Origin: Actinomycetales bacterium
GTDB taxonomy: Bacteria > Actinomycetota > Actinomycetes > Mycobacteriales > Micromonosporaceae
DNA length: 64,000 bases
Assembly: GCA_002919305.1 (NCBI GenBank)
Contig: PKFB01000015.1
Span: forward strand, 126,793 to 190,792
Reading direction: 5' to 3'
Both the position numbers and the translations under genes were made by a program. The first letter of the stretch is position 1. Every line of letters begins with the position of its first letter. This document shows, piece after piece, positions 36,718 to 45,907 of this stretch. The notes beneath the pieces were generated by a model. The model ran no database searches and was not told the DNA's origin. It saw only the letters and a list, made by a program, of their open reading frames with translations.

Positions 36718-39053
36718 GCCACCTCCGCTGAGCTGGTCACCCCATCGGGGGTGGGGGTCGGGCTGGTCGCTTCGTCGAGGATCGCGGTGAGGGTGGGCAG
36801 CACCCAGGCCACGCGCTCCGAATCGAGCTTCTCCTCCGCGTCGCTGTCGAGGCGCGGCCCGCTACCCCGGCGGATCCGTTCGCCGATCAGGCGCCGCTCC
36901 GGGGCGGTGAAGGTGGCGAAAGCGCGCCGTAACAGCGGGAGCACCTTGATGAAGGTGTCCGGTGGGACCGCGGTGAGCCAACCGTCCACGAGCGACAGCA
37001 GCTTCTCGTCGTGCACCAGCAGCAGTCCGCTGCCTGACAGGAAACCCTCGATCCAGGCGACAGCGTGTGCCGGCGGCACCCCTACCGTGAGGATGCGCGC
37101 CATGCGTCGCTCCACCGTCGGGGAGTCCAGCCACCTGTCGTCGTGGAGCAGCCGGTTGATACGCCCCACGACCAGGCCGTGCAGGTCGGACCGGTCCGCC
37201 AGCCCGGCGAGCATGTCCAGCCAGCGGTCCCGGACCGGGACAATGTCGGCGACCAGGTTCAGGGCTGCCTGCACCGCCTCCACCCGCTGGCACATCGCCG
37301 CGGCGGCCGTGTCGTCGAGGTTCGTCAGGGCCGGTGGGAGCCCGACGGTGATCCGCACCGCCATACCGGTGACCACGTCCGTCAACGCGGTGGTGTCCGT
37401 GCCCCGTACGTCGCCGTACCGCAGGGTCCGGGCCAGCGCCGGCAGGCTGTCCATCAGACGTACGACGTCCACGTCGACCGCCATCCGGTCCCGGAGGGCG
37501 GTCAGTACCGGCCCGAGAGCCTCCGGCAGATCCGCCATCAGGCAGCTCTCCACCAGGCTGGTGATCTCCGCAAGATCGCTGGCCTGGTCGGCGGCCTCCC
37601 GCGCCTTCCGGGTGGCGGCGCTGGCGACGGTGGTGCCGTACGCGCTGGCGGCGATGAGGTCCACTGTGTACTTCGGACGCCATTCCAGGCGCCATGTCTC
37701 CCGGAAGGTGCCTCTCCCGCGTCGGCTCTGGATCGGCGTACCCCAGGTAACCCCGAGCAGCCGGAGCCGGTGCAGCAGTCGGCTACGGGCCAGATCGGTC
37801 TGCTCCCGCAGGTCCAGGTTCAGCTCCCGGACCTGGGCCTCCGGCTTCAGCCTGAGCCGTCGCTGCGCGGCGGCGAGATCCCGCATCAGCGGCACCGACG
37901 GGGTCTCCTCGGGAACCCTCCCCAGCTGCTCCCCGACCACCAGCCGCTCAAAGACCAGCTTCAGCCGCGTCTCGTCGCCCTCGCACAGCACCGCGCGGGT
38001 GGCCTCGGTCATCTCGGCGAGGCCGGGCAGCGGCCGTCCCCGCAGCGTCGCCAGCGCCTCGGCGAGCCGAACGGCCTCGATGACGTGGGCGGTGGAGACC
38101 GGCAGGTCCTCATCCCGCAACAGCTCGGCCACCTGCACCAACCACCGCTCCACCACCCGGTCGGGCGTGGTGAACAGATGGTGGTACCAGCCGGGGGAGG
38201 CCACCCCCGCGCCGTACCCTCGCCAGGACGCCAGGCGGCCGTGGGTCCACGGCACCCAGGTGGCCGTCACCGGGATCTTCTTCGGCAGCCGCCCCAGTAG
38301 GGCGGCATCCTGCGCGGCGGGCGGCATCGGATCGGTGAGGGCGGGCACGTGCCACGCGCCGCAGACCACCGCGATGACGCGGTACCCCTCTTTACAGGCG
38401 GCCCGCAGCACCGACCGCATGTACGCCTCACGGACCTCATCGGTCACCACCGGCCGACCAGTCTCCGGCTCCGGTTGTACGGTGTCGGCCGCCGGTGTCG
38501 TCTGGGTGCGCTGGACGGTGGCCCTGACGGCCGCCATCGCCTCGGCGATCGCGGCGAACGGGGGTACGCCGTCACGGCGGTGCTCGATGATGTCTTCCCA
38601 CCACCGCTCGGCGTCGTCGTACCCGGCCACCGCGGCCAGTTCGGCGATCGGGTCAACCCGCAGCCCGTCTAGCTCCAGTTCGGCCATTCCGAACCGGTAC
38701 GCGGCGGGCAGGTCGCAGAACCGCAGCGGGATGTGGTTGTCCACCGCGTACCGGATCGCCTGCCATTCGGGGGAGAACACCGCGAAGGGCCAGAACGCGG
38801 ACCGGATCTGGGGTCCGCCGGTGGTGTCCGCCGCGGCAGATCGGAGCTGAGGTTCGTCGGTGTACACCAGCAGCGCCACCGGGGGGACCAGGTCGCGGGA
38901 CGCCGCCAGCGGAACCAGGTCATCGGCCTCCGGGGGCCCTTCCACCAGGATCAGATCGGGGCGCAGCTCGGCTAACGCGCGCGTCACCGCCCGGGCCGAC
39001 CCTGGTCCGTGGTGCCGAACCCCGAGAATGTGGATCTGTGAGGTCGCGGTCAT
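36714..39053 (-). CDS. DUF5682 family protein
   Basis: A 779-aa soluble protein. It starts IHILGVRHHGPGSARAV and continues with LILVEGPPEADDLVPLA, the DUF5682 signature that resembles the TraB/ChaN-like (erythromycin-esterase-related) fold. GAWHVPAL in the middle and a long helical C-terminus follow. The biochemical activity is unknown. It appears consistently with MoxR, VWA, DUF5691 and SWIM proteins in actinobacteria, and the overlaps (4 bases on both sides) argue for one protein complex. Confidence 0.85.
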   Translation of the reverse strand: MTATSQIHILGVRHHGPGSARAVTRALAELRPDLILVEGPPEADDLVPLAASRDLVPPVALLVYTDEPQLRSAAADTTGGPQIRSAFWPFAVFSPEWQAIRYAVDNHIPLRFCDLPAAYRFGMAELELDGLRVDPIAELAAVAGYDDAERWWEDIIEHRRDGVPPFAAIAEAMAAVRATVQRTQTTPAADTVQPEPETGRPVVTDEVREAYMRSVLRAACKEGYRVIAVVCGAWHVPALTDPMPPAAQDAALLGRLPKKIPVTATWVPWTHGRLASWRGYGAGVASPGWYHHLFTTPDRVVERWLVQVAELLRDEDLPVSTAHVIEAVRLAEALATLRGRPLPGLAEMTEATRAVLCEGDETRLKLVFERLVVGEQLGRVPEETPSVPLMRDLAAAQRRLRLKPEAQVRELNLDLREQTDLARSRLLHRLRLLGVTWGTPIQSRRGRGTFRETWRLEWRPKYTVDLIAASAYGTTVASAATRKAREAADQASDLAEITSLVESCLMADLPEALGPVLTALRDRMAVDVDVVRLMDSLPALARTLRYGDVRGTDTTALTDVVTGMAVRITVGLPPALTNLDDTAAAAMCQRVEAVQAALNLVADIVPVRDRWLDMLAGLADRSDLHGLVVGRINRLLHDDRWLDSPTVERRMARILTVGVPPAHAVAWIEGFLSGSGLLLVHDEKLLSLVDGWLTAVPPDTFIKVLPLLRRAFATFTAPERRLIGERIRRGSGPRLDSDAEEKLDSERVAWVLPTLTAILDEATSPTPTPDGVTSSAEVA

Positions 39054-40138
39054 TCCGCTTCCCGAGCCGCACGGTAGAAGTCCTGCCAGCCTTCCCGTTC
39101 CCGGACCACGGCCTCCAGGTACTCCTCCCAGATCACCTCATCCGATTCCGAATCTCGAACCACGGCGCCACGGATCCCGGCGGCGACGTCGGAGGCCCGC
39201 AGAACGCCGTCGCCGAAGTGCGCGGCGAGCGCCATGCCGTTGGTCACCACTGAGATCGCTTCAGCGGTGGACAGAGTGCCGCTGGGGGTTTTGAGTTTGG
39301 TACGGCCGTCGATGGTGACGCCGTCACGCAGCTCCCGGAAGATGGTGACGACCCGCCGGATCTCCTCGGTCGCCGCCGACACCTCAGGCAGCTCCAGGGC
39401 TCTCCCCAGCGCGTTGACCCGCTGGGAGACGATGTCCACCTCCTCCTCCACTGAGGCAGGCACCGGCAACACCACGGTGTTGAAGCGCCGCCGCAGCGCC
39501 GCTGAGAGCTCGTTGACGCCCCGATCCCGGTCGTTGGCGGTGGCGATGATGTTGAAGCCTTTGACGGCCTGCACCTCCTGCCCCAGCTCGGGGATCGGCA
39601 TCGTCTTCTCCGACAGGATCGTGATCAGGGTGTCCTGGATGTCGGAGGGGATCCGGGTGAGTTCCTCGATCCGGGCGATCGCGCCGATTTGCATCGCCCG
39701 CATCACCGGGCTCGGTACCAGGGCGGCCGGCGACGGGCCCTCCGCGAGCAGGCGGGCGTAGTTCCAGCCGTAGCGGATGGCCTCCTCCGGGGTTCCGGCG
39801 GTGCCCTGCACCAGCAGGGTGGAGTCACCGCTGATCGCGGCCGCTAAGTGCTCAGAGACCCAGGTCTTCGCGGTGCCCGGTACCCCGATGAGCAGCAGCG
39901 CCCGGTCGGTCGCCAGGGTCGCGACCGCCACCTCGATCAGGCGGCGCGGGCCGATGTACTTCGGGGTGATCCCCGCCTCGACGTCCCCGAGCAGATAGGT
40001 CACGACCGCGTGCGGCGACAGCCGCCACCCGGGTGGGCGCGGCCGGTCATCGGCCTTTGCGAGCGCCACGAGTTCGGCGACGAACTGATCCTCAGCATGG
40101 GCGCGTAGAACTGGGGAAGACGCAACGGCAGTGGTCAC
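39050..40138 (-). CDS. MoxR-family AAA+ ATPase
   Basis: A 362-aa ATPase. Walker A is LIGVPGTAKTWVSEHLAAA. The Walker B region reads IARIEELTRIP, where the usual DE is EE, a conservative substitution also seen in this subfamily. Sensor 1 is FNIIATANDRDRG and the arginine-finger region is ALRRRFNTVVLPVP. MoxR proteins remodel or activate partner complexes, typically with a VWA protein, here encoded two genes downstream. 4-base overlaps at both ends. Confidence 0.93.
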   Translation of the reverse strand: MTTAVASSPVLRAHAEDQFVAELVALAKADDRPRPPGWRLSPHAVVTYLLGDVEAGITPKYIGPRRLIEVAVATLATDRALLLIGVPGTAKTWVSEHLAAAISGDSTLLVQGTAGTPEEAIRYGWNYARLLAEGPSPAALVPSPVMRAMQIGAIARIEELTRIPSDIQDTLITILSEKTMPIPELGQEVQAVKGFNIIATANDRDRGVNELSAALRRRFNTVVLPVPASVEEEVDIVSQRVNALGRALELPEVSAATEEIRRVVTIFRELRDGVTIDGRTKLKTPSGTLSTAEAISVVTNGMALAAHFGDGVLRASDVAAGIRGAVVRDSESDEVIWEEYLEAVVREREGWQDFYRAAREAE

Positions 40139-41616
40139 GCCAGCTCCTTGTGTATCTGGAACCGAATGCTCAAGGTGGTGACAACATTCCGGTAGATGGC
40201 GGATACCGGCCCGTCAGGACGGATCGCGGTGGTGGCGTCCAGGCGCCGCTTCGCCTCATCCGCGAGGGCGGGATCAAGCCCCATGGCGACGTAGGGCAAC
40301 GTGTTCCAGCTGATGGCGGCAGCGCCCAGGGCCGTGAGCGCGGCCTCCGCGAGCTTCGCCGGCCACGGTGTCGGGCAATGCTCCAGCACGGCAATGATCT
40401 GGGACGAGCCACCTTTGAAATTCGCCGCCGCGTACTCGACGAGTTGGTCCTGAGGCACCAGACGCAACAGCTGGACCGGAGCCTCCGGAGGGGCGAACGT
40501 CCTGCCTTGACTGATCCAGTAGTCAAAGAACGCGCTGGCCCAGACCGAGTCGTTTTGGCGATCGATAGCCTCCGCCCACCCCGCTTCCAGGACCTCAGCC
40601 CCGCTTCCGTACCTTTCCCGCCTCAGCAGGCTGGACGGATCGGGGTCGAGGGTCTCCCAGGCAGCCAGCGGAGTGTGAGCCACCACCTGCCTGAGCCACC
40701 AGACCGGCTTGCTGGAGCGATCAGGAGGCTCGGGCAGCACACCATCACGAATCATGTCCTGGTCGCAGGTCGTGGGTGGTGTCACCACGATCTGCCCCAC
40801 CGCGTCGCGGCGGACGCAGGCTAAGGCACGCGCGGTCATGCGTTCGCGGTACGCCGAGCCGGGGAGCAGCGCGAGTAGGGCGGCGGCCTGCGTACGCAGT
40901 TTCCAAAGCCGGCTGTCCAGGGCGCGTTCGCACAGCTCCTCGTCCTCAGGGCCGAGGTTCACAGCCAATGCGCTCAGCAGGGCCGCGCGGTGTGCCGGAT
41001 GCTCAGCAGACCACGCTTTCATGAGCCGCTCCCGGGCGGCGGCGGGATCCCGACGGCGCAGCGCTTTCAGATACGCGACCCGCTCCGGGAGGGGACCGTC
41101 ACGCCACACCGCCTCGTCGAGGATGTCGGTCTCCTGCTTGAGCAGCCAGCCCCATTCGGCGCGTTGCGAGGCGAGCCAACGCGCCCGCTCACCGCCGACC
41201 GCGCCGACCAGGGGCCGCAGGTGTTGCTTCCGGGTGGCGAGGTCGAGGAGAGCCGGCAACAAGCTGGGCGGCACCCGGTAGCCCCGACGACTGGCGAGCG
41301 TGAGCGTCTCCTGGATCAGCGTGAACGTCCTTATCCACACGGCGTCCTTGCATTCAGGAGACAGCAGCTGCGCCAGCCACCTGGCCGCGATCGGCGGCAT
41401 CACAGGCCGGGTGTCCGGGGGCGCGGGGTCCGGGGTTGCCTGTCGGTGAGGGAGCACGCCGGCCCGTCGAGCCACGGTGACCGCCCCCGCGGCCTCCAGG
41501 ACTCCCGACACCGGGAGCGTATCCAGGGGAGGCGCCAAAGTCGGCAGCGCGCTCTGGTACCGGTCAGTGCCGACCAGGGCGACCGAAAGCAGCTGCGTCC
41601 AGACGTCACCGCTCAC
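40135..41616 (-). CDS. DUF5691 family protein
   Basis: A 493-aa cytoplasmic protein, mostly alpha-helical, HEAT-like in appearance. N-terminal WTQLLSVALVGTDR is the family hallmark. The function is unknown. It occurs in the SWIM-DUF5691-MoxR-DUF5682-VWA gene order. No enzymatic motif is visible. It may be a scaffold or substrate adaptor for the ATPase. Confidence 0.85.
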   Translation of the reverse strand: MSGDVWTQLLSVALVGTDRYQSALPTLAPPLDTLPVSGVLEAAGAVTVARRAGVLPHRQATPDPAPPDTRPVMPPIAARWLAQLLSPECKDAVWIRTFTLIQETLTLASRRGYRVPPSLLPALLDLATRKQHLRPLVGAVGGERARWLASQRAEWGWLLKQETDILDEAVWRDGPLPERVAYLKALRRRDPAAARERLMKAWSAEHPAHRAALLSALAVNLGPEDEELCERALDSRLWKLRTQAAALLALLPGSAYRERMTARALACVRRDAVGQIVVTPPTTCDQDMIRDGVLPEPPDRSSKPVWWLRQVVAHTPLAAWETLDPDPSSLLRRERYGSGAEVLEAGWAEAIDRQNDSVWASAFFDYWISQGRTFAPPEAPVQLLRLVPQDQLVEYAAANFKGGSSQIIAVLEHCPTPWPAKLAEAALTALGAAAISWNTLPYVAMGLDPALADEAKRRLDATTAIRPDGPVSAIYRNVVTTLSIRFQIHKELA

Positions 41617-42944
41617 GGCAGGAACACCTCACCATCGGCGAAGTAGGTGAGCGGCCGCACCCCCTCGGGGCCGTACTCGACGGCGATCGTCACCGGGTGT
41701 CCCCCAGAAGCCGCGAGGAGACGCCACGGCTCGCCCGCCTCGGGATGCAGCGCCAGAGCGTCCCCGGCGGGGTCGACCAGGTGCCACCGCTGCCCCGGCA
41801 CCACCGTCCCGGCGATCAGGGCGGGCCACTCGGTCAGCCACGGATCAGCGGCCAGCGCCCGGGCGTACCCCTCCAACAGGGTTCGGATCCCAACGACGGG
41901 TGACGGCTCAGGGACAACCGTCGGCGCGCCGTGCCGGGCCGCCACGAGCGCGCGCAGCGGCACTAAGCCCGGGTAGAAGCAAAGATCAGCGTCGATCTGG
42001 GTGCCGACGACGAGGTCCGTGGCCGCCACCCGGACAGTGCTCCCGAAGGAGAGCACCAACGCATAACGCCCGCTGGTCCGGCCGACCAGCCAGACCCGAC
42101 GGGTCCTCAGATTGTTTTCGATGGTCTCCCGTACCCCGATCACCTGCCACAGGTCCCGCACCGATGGCGTGGCGAGCACCTCCTCGGTCGCGACCGGGAA
42201 CCCGACCCTGGTGCGGACGGTCGCCGCCAGGGTCTCCGGCAGGGTGTCGATGCGGCGGTACGCCCTGGTCAGCAGCTGCAGTAGCCCCAGCTCGCTCAGC
42301 AGCCGTCCTTCCCGGTCGGCACCGCCGATGTCCGCGAGCCGCCGCACCGCTTCCGCGAGCGCCGGTGCCTGGTTGTCCACCAGCCGGGCCGCCATGGTGT
42401 CCCAAGGCGCGTCACCGCCCCGGTCCATCCCGGCGATGCCGTGCTGGATCTGGTTCTCCAACCACTGTTCCAGCTCGGTGATCCCGGCCGCTACCCGGTT
42501 GGCCCGCTGTGTCGCGCGCCGCTGAGCGGCCTTTGCCTTGGCGGGCTCAGGCTTCTCACCGGCCCGCCGGGCGATCCGTGCCGCTTCGGCCGCGGCACGG
42601 ATCTGCCGACTGGCGTGCCACTCAGTGACCCAGTCCGGCGGTGTGCCTCCTTGCGTCACCGCTTTGGAGGACCACATCAGCAGAAGCGCGAGGATGTGTT
42701 TGCACGGGAACTTCCGACTCGGGCAGGAGCACTGGTAGGCGGGTTCAGCCACATCCACGCAGGTCTGGCGAGGCGTGGCGCCTCTGGTGTCGACCTTCCA
42801 TGAGCACCACAGCACGGTGGAAGGCAGCTCCGCGGCCCCCAGTTCTCGCCACTGCGCCCTCATAACAAGGTTGTAGGCGGCGTTCAAGGAGGCGGCGTCG
42901 GGAGCGAGCGTGTGGATCTGATCGACGCTCCAAGGCTCCGGCAT
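41613..42944 (-). CDS. SWIM zinc-finger protein
   Basis: A 443-aa protein. The SWIM zinc motif is CSCPSRKFPCKH near residue 75 (CxC...CxH), followed by ILALLLMW. The remainder is helical, with Arg-rich stretches and a C-terminal beta-rich region. SWIM domains bind DNA or proteins. First gene of the operon, so its promoter should be in 42945-43000. It starts at MPEPWSVDQIH. Confidence 0.88.
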   Translation of the reverse strand: MPEPWSVDQIHTLAPDAASLNAAYNLVMRAQWRELGAAELPSTVLWCSWKVDTRGATPRQTCVDVAEPAYQCSCPSRKFPCKHILALLLMWSSKAVTQGGTPPDWVTEWHASRQIRAAAEAARIARRAGEKPEPAKAKAAQRRATQRANRVAAGITELEQWLENQIQHGIAGMDRGGDAPWDTMAARLVDNQAPALAEAVRRLADIGGADREGRLLSELGLLQLLTRAYRRIDTLPETLAATVRTRVGFPVATEEVLATPSVRDLWQVIGVRETIENNLRTRRVWLVGRTSGRYALVLSFGSTVRVAATDLVVGTQIDADLCFYPGLVPLRALVAARHGAPTVVPEPSPVVGIRTLLEGYARALAADPWLTEWPALIAGTVVPGQRWHLVDPAGDALALHPEAGEPWRLLAASGGHPVTIAVEYGPEGVRPLTYFADGEVFLP

Positions 42945-43087
42945 GCCCGCACGGTAGCCTTCCGGTACGACATCACCGCTTCAGTCGCCTCAGTGAGCTC
43001 TGACATGAATGGCCCACTGCGGTGTCGTATAGGCGACAGATCAGATACGAGGGCGAGAATCCAAACCCGGGTCAGACCCGTCGGGTT

Positions 43088-43120
43088 AGGCCTGTCGGTT
43101 CAGGCCTGTTGTCAGGCCTG
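43088..43120. repeat. Three spaced copies of AGGCCTG
   Basis: AGGCCTG at 43088, 43102 and 43114, running into the last codons of the VOC gene. This short degenerate repeat may have arisen by slippage. Confidence 0.4.
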
Positions 43121-43594
43121 CGCAGCCATCCACTCCCGCGCCGCCGCCGCGATCTCCTGGTACGGGATGTCCCGGTCGTGCCGCCCAATCCCCCAGCGCA
43201 CCCCGAACGGACACCGCACCACCCCCATACGGTCGCCGGAGAACACATCGGCCAGTGGGGACAGCACGGTCGCGCCGTGCTCCACCGCCTTGGCGAAGAC
43301 AGCGTCCACGTCCGACGTCCAGATCATGATCGTGAAGTTGTTGCCTTCGGCCGGCGGTGGCGTAATCCCATGCGCGGGATCCGGATCACTGAGCTCCACC
43401 ATCGAATCGCCGATACGCATCTCGGCGTGCAGCACGGTCCCGTCGGGCTCGTCCATCCGGTTCACCACCTGCGCGCCGAAGACCCGCTGGTAGAACTCCA
43501 GCGCCTTGGCGCAGTTGTTGACGGCGAAGTAGAGAGCCACGTTGTGGTAGCCGGGACGGGCCGGGCTGGGCTTGCGCTCGAATGTGTCGGTCAT
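43112..43594 (-). CDS. VOC (glyoxalase/PhnB-like) superfamily protein
   Basis: The 160-aa product starts at the ATG at 43594 (MTDTFERK). ATG 43603 is an alternative. It has a single-chain paired beta-alpha-beta-beta-beta fold: GYHNVALYFAVNNCAKALEF at the start and, in the second half, WTSDVDAVFAKAVEHGATVL with FGVRWGIGRH. PhnB-like members are common, and this one may bind a small hydrophobic substrate. Metal ligands are not all evident. It is divergent from an AraC regulator only 18 bases away, so the two probably share control. Confidence 0.85.
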   Translation of the reverse strand: MTDTFERKPSPARPGYHNVALYFAVNNCAKALEFYQRVFGAQVVNRMDEPDGTVLHAEMRIGDSMVELSDPDPAHGITPPPAEGNNFTIMIWTSDVDAVFAKAVEHGATVLSPLADVFSGDRMGVVRCPFGVRWGIGRHDRDIPYQEIAAAAREWMAAQA

Positions 43595-43612
43595 GGCATT
43601 CATCCTGGGAGC

Positions 43613-44482
43613 GTGAACGCGATTCGCCTTGGACAAACGCGACAGGCTCGCTCCCGCTGGGCGACGACGAGCGAGTACGGCCTGTTGCGGACCGGCGCCG
43701 TCGATACGGTTGACTATCGACTGGAGCGGCTCCCCGCCGCCGACGACCTGTCCGAGCTCATCGAACGGCACTGGCTGGTCCGGTGGGATCTGCCGTCGGG
43801 GCATCGCCGCAGGATCACCCTGCTACCCCATCCGTGTGTCAATCTCGTCTTCGACCGGGGCCGCCTCACCGTCGCCGGGGTGGGACGTGAGCGGTTCACG
43901 TACGAGTACACGGGGCGCGGCTACGTCTTCGGAGTGAAGTTTCGCCCTGGTGCTTTCCGGCCGTTTGTGGGTGGCTCCGTGAAGGCCTTGACGGACCGCA
44001 CCATTCCGTTGTCGGTGTGGTGGGGCGAGTCGGAGACCGAGCGGATGGCGCGTGACCTCGCCCAAGCCACCAGCTTCCCAGCGATGGTCGAGGTCGCCGA
44101 GCGGTATCTGCGCGCCCACTGGCCTCCGCCCGATCCCGACGTCTCCTTGATCGGGTGGATTGTCCATGCGCTGCTGTACGACCGGTCGGTCACCCGTGTG
44201 GACCAGGTCGCCGAACGGTTCGGGCTGTCCACGCGCTCCCTGCAGCGGCTCTTTGAGCGATACGTGGGGGTGAGCCCGAAGTGGGTGCTCAAGCGTTACC
44301 GCTTGCACGAGGCGGCGGCCCGGCTCGCTCAGGGTGGGAGTGGCACCTGGGCTGATGTGGCGGCCGAGTTGGGCTACTTCGACCAGTCCCACTTCATCCG
44401 GGACTTCACGCGTGCTGTCGGTCTAACCCCGGTGGAGTACGCGCGGGCGTGCCAGCGTCATAAGGCCCCGGTCAGTGCCTGA
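43613..44482 (+). CDS. AraC-family transcriptional regulator
   Basis: About 289 aa from a GTG at 43613. The open frame continues far upstream, but that part overlaps the VOC gene and lacks homology. The N-terminal half is a DUF6597-type sensor (ERLPAADDLSELIERHWLVRW region). The C-terminal AraC helix-turn-helix pair includes RVDQVAERFGLSTRSLQRLF and the LGYFDQSHFIRDFTRAVG motif. The start is uncertain: no good ribosome site, possibly leaderless. It likely controls the divergent VOC gene. Confidence 0.87.
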   Translation: MNAIRLGQTRQARSRWATTSEYGLLRTGAVDTVDYRLERLPAADDLSELIERHWLVRWDLPSGHRRRITLLPHPCVNLVFDRGRLTVAGVGRERFTYEYTGRGYVFGVKFRPGAFRPFVGGSVKALTDRTIPLSVWWGESETERMARDLAQATSFPAMVEVAERYLRAHWPPPDPDVSLIGWIVHALLYDRSVTRVDQVAERFGLSTRSLQRLFERYVGVSPKWVLKRYRLHEAAARLAQGGSGTWADVAAELGYFDQSHFIRDFTRAVGLTPVEYARACQRHKAPVSA

Positions 44483-44509
44483 GCCGGCCCAATACGGGGT
44501 GTGATACCG

Positions 44510-44763
44510 GCGACCGGTAGCACAATCCACCTTTTCCAGCGGAGATCAACCGCTTGAGTGATGTCGTGCTCCTGCGGACAACACCGCTCCAGCAGATACG
44601 CCAATGTGAAGGCGATGTTCTAGTGGTTCCGGCTTAGGGATGGCGACACGTACAGGACCCCGTCGAGGATCTCCCGACGAACCCCGTCGTCCGGGAGAAC
44701 CTCGAGGCCAGCAATGGTCCACTGCCCCTGAACCGGCGGATGCCAGGCGCTCACGGTGGTCAT
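44510..44763 (-). pseudogene. Uma2-family (DUF820) endonuclease-like gene, disrupted
   Basis: Starts well (GAGGAGCGGCA before ATG 44763): MTTVSAWHPPVQGQW, then EVLPDDGVRREILDGVLYVS, classic for Uma2 proteins. An in-frame TAG at 44620-44622 interrupts it at SRNH. Beyond the stop the same frame reads NIAFTLAYLLER and QEHDITQAVDLRWKR, clear Uma2 sequence, so a CAG to TAG change is the likely cause. The C-terminal half (catalytic region) is missing where the AraC gene ends. Confidence 0.75.
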
Positions 44764-44846
44764 TGCCGCTCCTCGTGGGGTCGTTGGCGCGCCATCCCGG
44801 ACATTACGCAGCACAACTTGCCCTTGTCAGCCGGTATCCGGGAAAC

Positions 44847-44865
44847 ATATCGGTATGACCGATAT
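44847..44865. promoter_or_regulatory. 19-nt palindrome, candidate operator
   Basis: ATATCGGTATGACCGATAT, an inverted repeat of ATATCGGT with a 3-base centre. It overlaps the start of a short 28-codon open frame (44855-44944) I cannot identify. It may be a left-over operator of a lost TetR/MarR-type system. Confidence 0.5.
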
Positions 44866-44953
44866 ACCCGCCCTCGCTTACACCCACCCCGTCACTATCG
44901 GGGTCACCAGCCGGCGGCACGGCGAACGGCCAGCCATTGAGTGAATGAGCGGC

Positions 44954-45907
44954 TCATTCGCCGATCGGGATCACCGCCTGGAACTCGCTCAGCCACTTTC
45001 CGGTGACGCAGTCTCGTCCTCGGATCACCACCGCGGTGTCGTACACGTCAACGACCACCCCCTGTGACCAGTCAGGCCGAAAGACCAGCCCGAACCGGTC
45101 GCTGGATTGGCGTACTACTTCATTGACGTATGTGGTCGCGCTGGTGTGGATCCGCCAGTACCCCTCCTCATTCCCCAACAGACGCCGGTCCGGCACGGTG
45201 GTGGCCGCGCGCAGGTCCCGATGCCAATGCCCAAAGAAAAGGAACAGATTGGGTACGCCCGCCAGCAGCTGTCGCAGCGCCGCGGTGCGGTCGGTGTCCT
45301 CGGGAGGCTGGTGCAGGAACACCAGGGTGGGCCGGTCCACCCGTGCCACCCTTGAGAGGGTGTCCTCCAACCAGGCGAGCTGAGCGTCGGTGATTAAAGC
45401 GGTGGAGGTGTGAGGGCTCTCCTCTCCAGGGACGATCCCCTCCGACCCTAAAAACACCAGCGGGTATCCCCGGACCTCCTTGTAGTAGTAGACCGTGGAG
45501 CGTCCGATGTGTTCCAGGAAGCGGTCACGCATGACCGCGGGGTCCTCGACGGCGTGATACTCGTGGTTGCCGATACACAGCAGCACCCGATCGGGATGCG
45601 GGCTGGTGGCGAGTGCCACCTCGAACAGCCGGTAATCCTGTGCCCGACCGTACTCGGTGAGGTCTCCTGTGATCACCAATGCGTCGGGCTGGGGTGCGGA
45701 ACGAATGAGATCCCACAGCGCCACCCTCATGTCCCGCATCGTCATGGGGTACACGTCGCTGATGTGGGTGTCGCTGAGTACGTGGAGGCGCAACCGACGC
45801 CGCTGACCGGGAAGATCAACAATGGCCGATGCACTGGGAGCCATGCTCCACAGCGTGACCGCGGCCGCCCCCGCACTCAACAGCGTTCGTCGGCGTGCTC
45901 CAATCAT
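44954..45907 (-). CDS. Exported calcineurin-like metallophosphoesterase
   Basis: The 317-aa product starts at the ATG at 45907 (MIGARRRTLLSAGAAAVTL) and has a Tat-like signal (RRRTLLSAG) ending APSASA. All phosphoesterase motifs are present: LHVLSDTHISD, VITGDLTEYG, CIGNHEYH, FLHQPPED and FFGHWHRD. It acts outside the cytoplasm on an unknown phosphoester. The start overlaps the stop of the upstream 5'-nucleotidase-domain gene by 4 bases. The long open frame beyond 45907 is a shadow. Confidence 0.9.
   Translation of the reverse strand: MIGARRRTLLSAGAAAVTLWSMAPSASAIVDLPGQRRRLRLHVLSDTHISDVYPMTMRDMRVALWDLIRSAPQPDALVITGDLTEYGRAQDYRLFEVALATSPHPDRVLLCIGNHEYHAVEDPAVMRDRFLEHIGRSTVYYYKEVRGYPLVFLGSEGIVPGEESPHTSTALITDAQLAWLEDTLSRVARVDRPTLVFLHQPPEDTDRTAALRQLLAGVPNLFLFFGHWHRDLRAATTVPDRRLLGNEEGYWRIHTSATTYVNEVVRQSSDRFGLVFRPDWSQGVVVDVYDTAVVIRGRDCVTGKWLSEFQAVIPIGE

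Noticed and set aside
36100..38850. 916-codon open frame on the plus strand
   Set aside because: Antisense to the VWA and DUF5682 genes, with Arg/Ser-rich shadow composition and no domain.
43022..43612. N-terminal extension of the AraC gene
   Set aside because: It overlaps the divergent VOC gene, shows no AraC-type sequence and is not needed for the domain.
44855..44944. 28-codon open frame beginning MTDIPALAYTHP
   Set aside because: No ribosome site, no recognisable family, and it overlaps a palindrome. Left as unassigned.
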